In this document: positions 1 through 20,962 of the stretch, piece by piece
Layout: each line of letters starts with the position of its first letter
Position numbering within the stretch: the first letter of the stretch is position 1
From: Liolophura sinensis
Lineage: Eukaryota; Mollusca; Polyplacophora; Chitonida; Chitonidae
Direction of reading: 5' to 3'
NCBI RefSeq assembly: GCF_032854445.1
Contig: NC_088296.1
Location: 8,654,706-8,718,705, forward strand
Length of the DNA: 64,000 nt
Made by a program: the position numbers and the translations under genes
Notes under the pieces: model-generated
What the model was told of the DNA's origin: nothing
Database searches by the model: none
Seen by the model: only the letters and a program-made list of their open reading frames with translations

Positions 1-482
1 TGTTGGCCGTTTTGTCTGCAGGTTCGATTTTGTTCTTGCATCTCATACCAAACGAATGTGCCGATTGTAATTAAATTTTGTTACAATTAATTAGGTGCCG
101 ATTGTAATTAAACTTACCCTACCTCTTGCCTATCACCTGAACTTATGGATGTTCATGTTTAATGGCAATTCGGTAATTATTTTAATAATTATTTTCGTTC
201 AGGTTCTGAGTAATGGATGTTCATGTATTATAAATTTCCTATACTTAACCAGTCGCCAATAATTAGTCCTGCTCGAATGCTTCGACACACTTTTACATTC
301 GCCCTTCGAAATTTCCCCGTTTTAAATCTTATTTCATTGTAGTCTTTCTCTGGCGTTTAGTTTTCTTCCGATAATGAAGTGTTTCGACATATCTCCATAT
401 TCCGTCATACTCCGATATTTAATCGTGAAACCTTCAGAATGACGTATGCTACACAGAAACGGTGACGTACTCCCCACATTAC

Positions 483-2020
483 CTGATCTTTGACGCCTGT
501 CACGTATCCTTCGTTGCGCCAATCAACGGTGGTGGGAAGATCGGTCACGTGGCTGGGTGGCATGAAGATCTCCTCGGCGGGCTTTTTCATTTCCATCCTG
601 TAACCGTTCATTAGCTTTACGAACTCTTGGTTGGTCTGAAATCAAAGATTATAATATAAAGCTATCTACAGCAGATCAAAATGACAAGCAAAACCGGAAG
701 AAACTAATTAAGATTGACAACATTTCATTCTGTTTCAAGCTTGGATTGAAGATGTGTAGATTCTCCGGACTAACAGTTTCGGGGTGTATGTGACAAAAAC
801 AAACGATCAACGACACCTGTGTGTCCGTTTGCGCAGTTTAACTTTGAATCGCTTAATCACCACTTGTTTCTCACCAATGTGCATGGCATCCGGTTCGTAC
901 GAAACTTGCCAAACGTCGGTGGTTTATCACGTGTACTGTAGTTCTCTGCACCCATAAAACTGACACCCATGTTGTAAGTAAGGCTTTTTTGTATGGCTTT
1001 AAACAAGATCCATACAGATTGATTTTAGTGAGGAAAACAGGAATACTTAGACCCTTGTCCAGATGCAATATACATATGTGACGGTCTTCCCGACTGTTTG
1101 GTTTTAAGTTAGATCCGAGCCCTTGCTTTGCTTGTTTACACACATATATGTAGGCATCGCATACACACAGAAATGTAAGCATCATACACCCACAAATATT
1201 TACGTACCATGTCAGCATATTTGTTGACGCCCAGTGTGTAGGTGTGCTTTCCATCCTTGTATTCAGCATTGTGCTCTTCGATCAGTTCCAGGTGGTTCTC
1301 CCAGATTGCACGTCTGTAAAAGATGTATCAAAACACGGCCTGAGAGAAGTCATTAGGTGTGTGTACATACACTGTGTCTGCTTGTGACAGGGCGAGTCCA
1401 TGCCGCCAAAGTGCTGCCGCCATTGAAGTATCTTCCCGATGAATAAGACATGGCGTATTACCCAGTTACATTAGACTGACACCGCTCCAACCAGTCCTGT
1501 CTCTTCGCTGTGCGCCAAACTATGCTGCAAACACGTTCCATTTTTAAAGTCTTTGACCCGACCCGGATTTGATCCCGGGTCTCCCGGCTTAGAGGTCTAA
1601 CAATTTGACAAACGAAGTGACCTTGTTGCACCGATGGAATATTTATCTGAAAATTACGGTTGCACATGTTTGTCCACAGTATGGGGACAAACTCCAAGGT
1701 ACCTGTGCCAGATGAAAGGAGACACATTTCAAAAGTTGACATAATTTGTTAATAATGCCAATTAAAAATGTCCATGCATTCCTTTTAAAAGTTCATTGAC
1801 ACAAACTGGTACGTTTATATATAGCTGCCTATAACAACATTCAAATATCGATGTATCTGTGTTTCTATTTTTATTACCTGGTCAGCTCTTCAAATGGTTC
1901 GTACACCTTGTTGTATGTCTTTTTGAATACGCCCCATTCCGAATCACGGAGAGGGTTGATTTTCGAAGGCAGGGAGAAAACTCCCACAGCGAGGAGACTG
2001 CAAATGGCGAGTCGCAGCAT
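483..2020 (-). CDS. Gene 1: cathepsin L-like cysteine protease, 5' part only
   Basis: Three coding exons are visible: 1878-2020, 1208-1313 and 483-635. The gene then leaves the window at the left edge. Exon 1 begins MLRLAICSLLAVGVFSLPS, a typical secretory signal peptide, followed by the start of an I29 inhibitory propeptide (SEWGVFKKTYNKVYEPF). Exon 2 carries the ERWNIN-type helix, with the usual second Asn replaced by His (IWENHLELIEEHN), and a GxNxYxD motif (GVNKYAD). Exon 3 carries the end of the propeptide and the mature start (LPTTVDWRNEGYVTGVKDQ), ending at the oxyanion-hole Gln19. Exon lengths 143/106/153 and phases match gene 2, so it belongs with the ordinary cathepsin L members rather than genes 3-5. 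The catalytic Cys, His and Asn exons lie outside the window, so activity cannot be judged. The start ATG follows a CAG, so an upstream 5' UTR exon is possible. Confidence 0.88.
636..1207 (-). other. Gene 1 intron 2
   Basis: GT-AG intron. Positions about 822-965 resemble the 'family F' dispersed repeat (see 57815-58050), with a CACCAAT-like block and an ACTTGCC...GTGGTTTA block. Nothing else recognisable. Confidence 0.6.
1358..1612 (-). repeat. Family C SINE-like copy in gene 1 intron 1
   Basis: Read on the minus strand, a tRNA-like head (B-box-like GGGATCAAATCC near 1570-1581) is followed by a body with GCCGCC...GAAGTAT, which is also seen at 2140-2425 and 20684-20962. The 3' tail is missing here, so this is a truncated copy. 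Confidence 0.5.
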
Positions 2021-2139
2021 CTGTTGAACACAAAGCAACGTGTTTTCTAACTAGAGTCATGCTATTTTTATGTGTGTTGTGTTTGCTTAGGATTTTGAGT
2101 CCTTCTTAATTTTTCAGTGATATGAATCATTACCTGTGT

Positions 2140-2425
2140 GCACATATAGGCTACTGTGTCCTCTTGTGGCAAGACGTGTACGAGGAGCCAAATGTTGCCG
2201 CCACCGAAGTATCATGCTGAAGACACCAGACATGATACCAGACCCAGTCACATTATATTGACACCTGCGAAACCAATCCGGTTTCTAGGCTCTAATTCCT
2301 CAGCGCGGAGTGACAAACGAGGCAGTAACACGTACCATTCTTAACAGTCTTAGGGATGACCCAACCGAGGTTTACCGACTACGAGGCAGGCGTTCTAATA
2401 ATTAGACCACCGAAGCTATTTATGG
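2140..2425 (-). repeat. Family C SINE-like copy
   Basis: On the minus strand it starts near 2420 with a tRNA-like head: GGTGGTCTAAT...TTAGAACGCCTGCCTCG, then CGGTAAACC. It shares the GCCGCC...CGAAGTATCAT body with 1358-1612 and 20684-20962. It lies just upstream of the gene 1 start. Confidence 0.5.
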
Positions 2426-3006
2426 CCTGTTTCAACCGTTCTTTGTAATTCTTAACTTACATGTATGGGTGATTTTGGAAGTGGATGAGCGTTAAAGCAT
2501 TCGTTAAATGTATTGAGTGCATTCAGCATTATTTCAATCACTTCTTCACCACGGTGTGTATGTACATGTTACAGGATGATCCTTGCGGTGATATCTGTAC
2601 CGTGCTGCCTCATCGTAACATAACTGCCTGCACACTCAGACAAACAGGCCTATTTTTCTATAATCTGAGCAGATACACATTAATGTAAGCATAACCCAGC
2701 ATGCGCGATAATGATATATCCATAATTACTTCAGTTGTACATTTACATATATGACGTAAAGCATATTTGAAAGTATAGTACAATGATATAGGTTGTTTTT
2801 ATTGGAAAGATTTAAATTGCTCAATTGTAAATAAATTAATACCTCTATCTCACGTAACTTAAAATGTGGAAAATGATGTAATTAAGTAGTGCTCTTTAAC
2901 ATAAAAGGGTCTTCTCCGTATCATATAAGAACAGATTTCAGTAAATAGTTTTACTGCAAATTTAACGGGTGGTGTGTTAATACTGTGTATTTAAAGGTCA
3001 TGTAAA

Positions 3007-3273
3007 GGCCCGTGGCTCAGTTGGTTAGCTCGCTAGCGCAGTGTAATGGCCCAGGAGCTTCTCACCAATGCTGTCGTTCTGAGCTCAAGTCCAGCTCATG
3101 CTGGCTTCCTCTCCAGCCGTAAGTCGGAAGGTCTGACAGCAAGCTACGGATGGCTGTGGGCTTCCCCCTGGTTCTGCCCGGTTTCCTCCCACTATAATGC
3201 TGGCCGCCGTCGTATAAGTGAAATATTCTTGAGTACGGGGTAAAACACCAATCAAATAAATAAAATAAATAAA
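3007..3273 (+). repeat. Family A SINE, near full length
   Basis: A tRNA-derived head has an A box (TGGCTCAGTTGG at about 3013) and a B box (GAGCTCAAGTCC). The conserved body follows (CTCATGCTGGCTTCCTCTCC, then CATAATGCTGGCCGCCGTCG) and the 3' end is GTAAAACACCAATC plus AAATAAATAAAT. This is the commonest dispersed repeat in the window. Confidence 0.85.
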
Positions 3274-3758
3274 GGTCAGGGAGTCTGATTAAACCAGGCA
3301 TTCAAATGTCAGATTGAGCTTGTAAAAAGGTCAAATCGCACTGCATACAAAGAACACAACAGAAGTTCAAACAGTAACCTCATTTTGAAAACAGAAAACC
3401 ATGATCAAAATTTGAAATTTGATATCAAGTGGCATCTTGAAAATCATACAAAATCAGGTCATCGCGATCTGGGTTAATTCCTTCCCAAACATCGCGGAGG
3501 GCTAGGTAAATAATGGGGTAGTAACACTATCCAGAAGTAGTCCGAAAAATGTTTGCAGAGATCGTACTGTGATATCGCTCTTATAAAGCGAGAGATAAGC
3601 AAGCACTGAATTGAAGGATGGCAGCACTTAAACACGATCATCACGCCGTTGAAGAGACCTAGTTATACACTAAGATTTCTTGACTGTGATAGGGGTTTGT
3701 GGGAAGAAGGTCTGATATCGCTCAATAGACTCTAGAAGAGGATACAGTTATCTATATG

Positions 3759-3995
3759 GAGGCCTGGGTGGTTAGCGTGCCACCACGATGAAATGACTCT
3801 GGACTCCCTGAGCCATGCCGTCGCTCTGAGTTCGAGTCCAGACCGAGTCCTCTCCGTAATAAGTTCTGGCATCAATCAAATATACGTCGGTTTCCATCAA
3901 CCTACAGATGGTGGTGGGTTTCTTTCTCGCTGTGCCCGATTTCCTCTCACCATAATGATGGCCGACGCCGTATAAGTGTATCAACTCAAATATCC
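3759..3995 (+). repeat. Diverged family A SINE-like copy
   Basis: It starts GGCCTGGGTGGTTAGCGTGCC and has GAGTTCGAGTCCAGACC as its B-box region, then a body ending near GCCGACGCCGTATAAGTG. More diverged than 3007-3273 and lacks the AAATAAAT tail. Confidence 0.55.
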
Positions 3996-5230
3996 AAACA
4001 TTAAAGACAGGCTTTAGAGGATTAAAAGATTTGGGGAAAACGTTTAATTTAGTTACTTGGTTTATTGAAGTTATAAAGTTACACCTTAAGCGTGTGGGAA
4101 AACGTTTAAAACTACCAACCAGTAATCAATGAGACATGTAGGCTGAATGAACTGAATCCGTATAAAATAGGATAAAATCCATAAATACATTGACGCAAAG
4201 TAATGCTAGAGAAAATTTGAATACTTTCTGCATGGACAACAGAAAATCCCATGTGCAATATGAAATATTTTTTGTTCTGCCAAAATATCAGAAAAATAAC
4301 GTATAATGTAAAATTATTAACAGTCTAAGGCCGTTTGCCTTACCTTGAGTTCACTTCAGCTCTTTTTCAAGTCGTGTTAACTCTTTGGCTCGGTGAAAAT
4401 CGAAGAGGCTGAACACAAACTGATTAGGCGTTATATATACATTTAGAGTTTCTCCGCGTGACATCCAAGACAGCACACGAGAAAACCACAAGATAGATAG
4501 TAAAACTGGTCTAGATATCTTAAGACGAGGGTCTCATGTGGGGGACTCGAACCTTTAACACTAAGAATCAAAGCGGAAAAAAACACGGAGTACTGTTTTA
4601 AAAAGCAACATTTTGCTGTGATTTAATTTAGAGACATTACAATAGAATATGGGGAATATTTTCCTTTTATTAAAATAAACTTTTTGATGACCAGAAGAAG
4701 GAATTGAATCATGTGCTATATTTATGACGGGGACCTTGGCCCGTCTTGAGTGCACGCAAATGTCACCTGGTCTAACACTTGTGGGTCCTTTTTGACCCAC
4801 GGTCTTATGTACGGTAAGTGCATAATGTTAATGATGAAAAAAAATGGTTACTTTAAGACTTCTTATTATTTTTTGCTTAATAATGTTGACTAATTGAAAC
4901 CTATAACCGCTGAAATCGAAAGGCTGATTTCTGTGTTGTACACACTGAAGTTGAATCGCTATGTCGCAGTCTTGTGTATAAGTATCTTCGCCGAAACGTG
5001 GCTATTTTGCCATGTAACATTCCCAACTTTTAAATGCTTCCTAACAAGAACAGTTGATATGGAGGTCAATGACCTGGAACAAAGCACCTGAGCTCAGGTT
5101 AGAGTTGGATCATATCGGTGCCTAAAGATTTATCCTTGACACTCATGTTTGAGGCTGTAACACGAAAGGTGAGGGACGTCTTATACCAGCGAGCCAGTGA
5201 TGCCTTTAAAGATATTAACATTGGCAACTG

Positions 5231-5232
5231 AT

Positions 5233-5323
<91 letters not shown>

Positions 5324-5346
5324 TTCATTTATTTATTTATTTATTT
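5231..5346. repeat. (TTTA)n microsatellite
   Basis: About 29 TTTA units with one TTCA interruption. The open frame read through it (poly LFIY) is a by-product of the repeat. Confidence 0.95.
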
Positions 5347-5744
5347 GAATGTTGTTTGGCTACATACCAAAATATTCCCAGTCTTATTGGTTTTACAAGG
5401 GTTACATGTATCTGGCCAGTTTTATTAAGTGTTAATGTTCCAACACTCTTCAAGGGGGCTAATATTCCTACATGTATTATAAGCTGGTTAATAAGTGTTG
5501 AAAGAACACTTGGGACAGATTTCAAAGATGTTACATGGTGTAAAGGGACTCCCACCAGAGTCGATGACCGCTTATTCTTACCAATGGTCGACAAAATCTA
5601 CAAATTCCCTGTTCAGAAGCCACCAAACCAGAAAAATTAACTTTAAATAAAGAGCTCATCATCAAACTGGTAGCCCAAGCCTGTTATCTGTTTGTTCATC
5701 TACACGATGGTGGTGAGTTTTATGCGATGATGAAAAGGGAGCAT

Positions 5745-5862
5745 CTGTGGGGTAAAACAATAATTTTTGGCAAATTAATGAACTCTCCCACGTGTGACTT
5801 ACGGATATGCAAACTATGTTGCTGGAAGAAAAAGTGTTCGACAAATGTGAGATGGAGTATCA
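5745..5862 (+). repeat. Dispersed repeat 'family E' copy
   Basis: Shares the string order CTCCCACGTGTGACTTACGG, ATGCAAAC, TGCTGGAAGAAAAAGTGTTC, CAAATGTGAGA with 10822-10915 and 31297-31384. No head or tail boundary could be defined. Confidence 0.45.
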
Positions 5863-6384
5863 GTCTGTTGTCAAGGTAACATGTAAGTCAGATTTTTTTT
5901 GACAGTATGTTGTTTAAAGCCAAGGCTATGTATGCATCAACCCTACATTACCAGAGACACTTGAACCAGTTGTGAAATATGATATATGGTTGACTGATGA
6001 AATGATTCAATGATTATTGCCCTCTAGCTAGCCACAGATGGACTTTTCTCACTAGTCTAGAATTACTCAGCTGAGTAAAATTGTCAAGAGGCCGGATTTC
6101 ACGAGATGTGTGACACAGTTTTCGACAACTAGACGCATTTACAGTAAAATAAATGACGCCATACGCAGTCATATTAAGCTAAATCTCAGCGCAGGCGCAG
6201 TCTCAATCCCCAGACAGATATATCAGAAACGCTTCCGTGGCAATTTTGTTCAGTGAAGATATAAAATGTGTGCCTTTTAATTGCTTTACATGCTATGCGT
6301 TCATACATATATTAACCACTTGTGAACTCCTGTAACAATATAAAAGAGAAACTTTTATTCGCCCCATGGTGAGTAATTCACAGA

Positions 6385-6505
6385 CCGATTGTCACACTGG
6401 TGATTTATGCATTTGCTCTGGCAATTTCTATGGAAGGAGCAATACTTATGTGTTCGGAGTAAACCACCGACCTTCGGCACGCACCTCTTCACTTAAGACG
6501 TCGAC
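6385..6505 (-). repeat. Possible 'family F' repeat fragment
   Basis: GTTCGGAGTAAACCACCGAC plus CTTCGGCACGC on the plus strand resembles, on the minus strand, the GCCGAAGGTCGGTGGTTTACTCC block also seen near 57910. Weak and unbounded. Confidence 0.3.
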
Positions 6506-6998
6506 CTAAAATATCTGAGAAGAAGAAGCGCAGATTATCGACAGCTGCGATATCCCGCTAAATATAGCTGTCGTCATGTTCTCAAACCTCCGGATAAGTG
6601 ATTTGTGTTAAATGACAGGATGTCTAAATTTTGAACTACCGCCCGACCAACCAAACAACAGGTAATAGGACTGTGCCAAGTAGCGGCTCAAAACAAAATT
6701 GCTTGTTGAAGTAAAAATTGCAGATCTGTAAGTGTACTAGAGACGAAAGTACAGACTGATAAGTTATGTAGTCTAAAGTACACCCTTGTGGGAGTGGGTT
6801 AAGATATGTCGTAATACACGCACTATCTACAGACAAGCACATACTCGCACTCAGTATAGCGGGTTCAATCCCACCCAAACTATATCTGCCATACAGGCCT
6901 GCATTTGAACAACCACGTCGCACACACATGTGCATTGCCTAAGCCTAATCACTCGGGATACAATAAATACGAACCATTGTTACCTCTGCCAACACTCC

Positions 6999-7247
6999 AA
7001 AAATTCATTGTGTTAATTTTAACAGAAAGTCTCTTGTGTGTGTGATGCTAGAATGTATTCTGCTATTGCGACAATTTATTCTGTTAAATATAACGCACAA
7101 GTTCTGTTAATTCAACATGAAGATTCTATTAGAATAACAGGATGTTATGTTAAATATGACAAAAAAAATATGTTATAATAACAGAATACATTCTAACATC
7201 AATCAGACATCACACTTTCTGTCAAAAATAGGAAATTAATGTTCTGA
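6999..7247. mobile_element. Palindromic MITE-like element, copy 1
   Basis: The ends are inverted relative to each other: TTAATTTTAACAGAAAG near 7012 against CTTTCTGTCAAAAATAGG near 7214. Inner blocks GAATGTATTCTG / CAGAATACATTC are also inverted. The same family recurs at 28109-28361 and 49153-49682. There is no coding capacity. Confidence 0.6.
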
Positions 7248-7887
7248 GCGAAAGAGGTTATGTTTCGGCCGGTGTCTGTCTGTGAATCTGTTTGCCTTTC
7301 TGTCTATCAGCAAATTTACGGGCACAGTTCTGGGTGGATGTGGACGAAAATTTCCTTCCAGATTTTATATTTGTGTGTTATAGAATTCGACAGACAGAGT
7401 TGAGAATATTTCTAACCACGGAGACATTACCCATTCAATTTTGGATATCAGCTACAGAAGACATTTTATATCCAAGAAGCACTTTCCCGTCTGCCAAATG
7501 GATTTCCTACTCTACAGCAGTTGCATGTGCTCAGCGATCCGTAAACAATAAATATTTTTAAATTTCCCTGTCTTAAAACAGTGTGCGGCGTTAAGTTTTG
7601 TTTATTAACTAGCGCCAGTTTGTTGTTGTATGGTTGTATGCGTCCATTGATTTATTTGACAAGTGGGATGAACACTTGTGATACCCCCCCACCCCTCTTA
7701 GACACACACACACTTTGAAATCGTGTCGTCCAACGTCGGGTGTTGTGACGTGAGTATGTTTCCAAAACTTGCGTCTCTGATTTTTGACTCGTGGACATTC
7801 AAAGTTGCGTATGGTAGGATGATCCAAAGTATAATAAAACTAAGGATAAAGACCGTTGCCTATAGAGACAATCTTAATCCATAACAG

Positions 7888-8135
7888 GGGCATCCGTGGA
7901 TCAGTTGGTTAGCGCGCTAGCGCAGCGTGATGACCCAGCAGTCTCTCCCCAATGCGGGAAGCTCGTGTTGGCTTCCTCTCCGGCCGTACGTGGGAAGGTC
8001 TTGCAGCAACCTGCGGATGGTCGTGGGTTTCCTCCGGGCTGTGCCAAGTTTTCACCCACCATAATGCTGGCCGCCGTCGTATAAGTGAAATACTCTTGAG
8101 TACGGCGTAAAACACCAATCAAACAAATACATAAA
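7888..8135 (+). repeat. Family A SINE with target-site duplication
   Basis: A full-length copy: A box in GGATCAGTTGGTTAGCGCGC, conserved CGGATGGTCGTGGGTTTCC and CATAATGCTGGCCGCCGTCG blocks, then AAAACACCAATCAAACAAAT. It is flanked by a perfect 13-bp direct repeat TAATCCATAACAG at 7875-7887 and 8136-8148, evidence of LINE-type target-primed insertion. Confidence 0.9.
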
Positions 8136-8289
8136 TAATCCATAACAGAACTATATGCTGTGGGGAATGTAAGTTCCTATTCTTTTAAATATTTGAAAAA
8201 AAAAACAGGAGGTGATATCTAAGTTTTACTGTAATTACGCCGAACAAATCCAAAATCTCGCAGAATTTAAATATTGGCAAAGATTGTAC

Positions 8290-8295
8290 TTTATT
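8290..8295 (-). promoter_or_regulatory. Candidate polyadenylation signal of gene 2
   Basis: AATAAA on the minus strand, about 220 nt beyond the gene 2 stop codon. It is the first canonical hexamer downstream that I see, and transcript data are absent. Confidence 0.35.
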
Positions 8296-8512
8296 AGTCT
8301 ACGTCAGTAAAATTTTACAGACAGTTGATCTAGAGTAAGCATTACATTAAATCAGTTCAATTTACATATTCATATGAAGGATACTTATGTTTCTAACAAG
8401 GAATAGTCAACCTTAACAATTTTGAGCACTTTTCAGCCCATGATCCCTTTCGTTATGACGTTCCAGTTTTCCATTGGCTGTCATCCTGTTTGAGTCCTGG
8501 CGTCCTGTCATT

Positions 8513-17921
<9,409 letters not shown>

Positions 17922-18350
17922 CTGGAATATACCATGAGATGTAAATTTCAATGTTACTGAAGGACATTAAAACATCGCTTTTTTATCTTTCAGTGTATTA
18001 GGTCTTTACTTTGTTCATTTACCTTCTGAGAATAAAAAAAAAAAACTGTATAGGACGAGAGCTATGTGGTGCTAGCAGGCGTGAGTGCGAACTTAAGTAT
18101 ATTTAAGGAGAAAAGAGGCTGCAGTTCACCCCTAAAACGTGACCACTGGCAACTGTCACATTATCGTCGTGTTTTTTGGTTTTTATCTCTTTGCTGTGGT
18201 CCTTAGCATAGAGAGGGTTCCCGAAAAACACTTTTATCTCTCTCGGGTGGCATTAAAGGTAAAACGTGTGACAAAACACTAAATAACCCGATTTACACGC
18301 ACAATTTTGGGTCACAATACATGGCAGCCAAAAAATTCGCTAATACTTCA

Positions 18351-18533
18351 GTTTATTTATTTCAATGGTGTTTTTCTCCGAATGTTTCACTTATACGACA
18401 AGCAAAACACAGCAGAGCTCGGGTGAAACCCACGAGAGGAAGCCAGCATGAGCTGGACTCACAGCCACCTCCTTGATGAGAGGCTCCTTGGTCATTGCGT
18501 CTCCCTGGAACGCCTACCACCTGATGGCCTCGC
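18351..18533 (-). repeat. Family A SINE, internally deleted
   Basis: TTATTTATTTCAATGGTGTT, TTTCACTTATACGAC, then GAGAGGAAGCCAGCATGAGC and GATGAGAGGCTCCTTGGTCA. Middle missing and head degenerate. Confidence 0.65.
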
Positions 18534-19013
18534 CAGTAATCATTCCAGAATAAATGTGTTTTTAAACCTTTTTTTAAAAGCTATACAAATGTGTAGTTTG
18601 TTTTTTTTTGTTTTCTTTTGCGTTTAGAGAATTCAGACATAAGGGCGATTCTCACAGATTATGTAGAAATTTATCTAGTCGTTAAGTAGAAATTCGTGTC
18701 GTATCATCTTCTGTTTTTCCTTGGGTTTTGATATTTTTTTTAAAATTAGGATTGCAGTTGTGTCATATTATGGCGATATTTCCATCCAGCAATCTGGTCT
18801 CCATACCATTTGGGCTATAGAGGTGCAGGCATGATTATCCATAGATTCTGCTTATCTGTTTCGATATGCATAAAGAAAAAAAATCGTTTTTTTTAGGCAT
18901 TTCTCCTTCTCCCGTAAACAATCAATGCCTTTGCATAATGGAATTTTCGGAAATATACAGGCAATTTATGAATACCCCTGCTCCCAGTTCTTGACACTTC
19001 GGAGTAAAAAAGA

Positions 19014-19376
19014 CCCGTCCAGATAGCACAGTTGGTAGAGCACCCGCTGCGGGAGCGGTAGATTCTGAGTTAATCCTGGGATGAGTCACACCTCAGACCT
19101 TAAAAGAGGAAGTTGTAACTTCCTCGTTTGCCGATCAGCATGAAGGTGGTAGTGCAACGACTGGTTGCCCCTTATCAGTATTATAGCTCGGGTGGGGCGG
19201 CTTACTTGCCTTCGGTAAGGCGTCACAGCGAAGAAGCGATAGATAAAAGAGCGGTGGAAATCCGTACTGAAACAGGGAGGCACATTACATGCACTCTAAA
19301 AATTCCTTCGTCGTCATATGACTGAAAAATTGTTAATCGTTTAACCCCAATCACTCACTCACTCACTCGCTCACTC
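19014..19376 (+). repeat. Family B SINE, near full length
   Basis: tRNA-like head with A box TAGCACAGTTGG (19024) and a B-box-like segment TTAATCCTGG. The body has AGAGGAAGTTGTAACTTCC and TGCCTTCGGTAAGGCGTC, then GAGCGGTGGAAATCCG. The 3' end is CATATGACTGAAAAATTGTT plus CACTCACTCACTC. It is a second SINE family, distinct from family A, with copies at 20963, 41331, 56093 and 62557. The body recalls published mollusc Meta-domain SINEs, a name given from memory and unverified. Confidence 0.8.
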
Positions 19377-19704
19377 GGTGTTAAAAAAAAGCCGTCCACG
19401 ACGCTCGTTTTACCATTACACACAAGACAATGTGTATTGATATCAACTTGCCTCCTACCAGTATGGCGTGTATAGCCATGCACCACAGGTGGGAAAAATT
19501 CGCCATCAGCTAGTCACAGAGGTGTGATTTCTAACGAGCATAACGGTATCCCCATGGTTTAAATAAAAAAGGTCTTTAGTATGGCGTTAATCAAGTATCA
19601 AATTTTAAGAAAAAGAACATACATGTAACTCGTCTTCAGTTGCAGTCTTAAACACTGCGGTGACATACACAGAAGGGTGTGTATACCCGTATATATGCTT
19701 AAAA

Positions 19705-19897
19705 ACAGTGTCCCCAGGCGGCCACCGAGGGCTTTTTTCGGTATCCAGTATTCTTTGCCGTAAGTGGGAAACCTGTCAGTAACCTGCGAATGGTTGTGAG
19801 CTTCCCCTGGGCTCTGCTCGGTTTGCTTTCACCATAATGCTGGCCGCCGTTGTATACGTGAAATATTCTTGCACGATGTAAAACACCAATCAATCAG
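19705..19897 (+). repeat. Family A SINE, diverged, head poorly preserved
   Basis: Conserved from GTAAGTGGGAAACCTGTCAG through CATAATGCTGGCCGCCGTTG to AAAACACCAATCAATC. Confidence 0.7.
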
Positions 19898-20382
19898 TCA
19901 AAAATGATGTATGCCTACATCTACTCCGACCAGAATATATGGTAATTACGTACACTTACAAGTACTATTCACACTTACCTTTGATATCTATTCAAACTTC
20001 ACTGTAATAATGGCCGTTTACCTCACACAAGGTAGAGACCAACTGGGCTCAAAAACAGGAAACAAGCGGCTTTACAAGCAGAACAGGCAATTACAATTTT
20101 AATCACGTCACATGGTATTCCAGATAGCCGGATTGGAACAACACACAGTGAAACCCAATACTGTGATACTTGGAGATACACAAAAACATGTAGGCACTGC
20201 ATGAGTACGAAATTTACAGGTGGCCTATATTCATTTGTAAAGGTGAACAAAGTACATATACACCAGCGGGATAGGTGGCCATCCGTGGCAAGAACTTAAG
20301 CTGTGTGGCTTTCAGCTGTTGTGCCACAGAAGACGTCGCTTAAACATTTCGAAACTCCACCGCATTGTTCTCGATGCCTAAC

Positions 20383-20597
20383 TTTATTTATTTATTTATT
20401 TATTTATTTATCTGATTGGTGTTTTACGTCGTACTCAAGAATGTTTCACTTATACGACGGCGGCCAGCATTATGGTGGGTGGAAACCAGGCATAGCCCGA
20501 GGGAAACCCACGACCATCCGGTGGTTGCTGCAAGACCTTCCCACGTACGGCCGGAGAGGAAGCCAGCATGAGCTGGACATGAACTCACAGCGATGCC
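20383..20597 (-). repeat. Family A SINE, head truncated
   Basis: Starts with (TTTA)n, then TGATTGGTGTTTTACGTCGT. The body is well preserved up to AACTCACAGCGATGCC, then it is cut before the A box. Confidence 0.85.
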
Positions 20598-20683
20598 TAA
20601 TTGACGACAGCTACCGTTGCACGAGTTTGTATGTATGCTGATGGTTTAAAGGCGCACTTGACAATTTTTTACTCACATGACGA

Positions 20684-20962
20684 ATAAATGATTATGGCTT
20701 AACGCCACATCGGCAATATTTCAGCCATATCGTGGCGACTGATATGACGACATCGAGTCACTGCGTTTGTGTACATATATACGTATGCTGTGTCTTCTTG
20801 TTGCAAGTTGAGTGCTGCCTCCGCCGAAGTATTATTCCGAACACACCAGTCATGACAGCTCACTCCACCTAGTCACATTATACTGACACAGGGCCAACCA
20901 ATCCCTGTTTTAAAGTCGCTGATATAACCCGACCAGGGTTTCACCACAGGGCCCCCAGAGTT
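20684..20962 (-). repeat. Family C SINE-like, best copy
   Basis: Read on the minus strand the 3' end contains CACGATATGGCTGAAATATT and GTGGCGTTAAGCCATAATCA. The body shares the GCCTCCGCCGAAGTATTATT block with 1358-1612 and 2140-2425. It abuts a family B copy at 20963, giving a composite. Confidence 0.65.

Larger units (their letters stand above)
2021..8512. other. Intergenic spacer between gene 1 and gene 2
   Basis: No supportable gene. It holds SINE copies at 2140-2425, 3007-3273, 3759-3995 and 7888-8135, a TTTA microsatellite at 5231-5346, a dispersed repeat at 5745-5862, a palindromic MITE at 6999-7247, and AT-rich sequence without recognised content between them. The last few hundred bases before 8513 are the likely 3' UTR of gene 2. 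Confidence 0.7.

Noticed and set aside
3046-3243. Short recurrent proteins containing [11 protein letters not shown]-like strings (for example 7896-8084, 33678-33938, 49295-49528)
   Set aside because: All are translations of family A SINE copies.
3007-3273. tRNA gene suggested by A and B boxes
   Set aside because: No closing acceptor stem, and the boxes recur as the head of dozens of dispersed copies with a common body and tail, so it is a SINE head. The same applies to family B heads at 19014 and 41331.
5197-5640. 147-codon frame with a repeated LFIY membrane-like stretch
   Set aside because: The hydrophobic part is the TTTA microsatellite; the rest has no recognisable domain.
17922-17932. 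Upstream splice acceptor before the gene 2 ATG (TTCCAG)
   Set aside because: Could mark a 5' UTR intron, but the polypyrimidine tract is short and no upstream exon can be identified from sequence alone.
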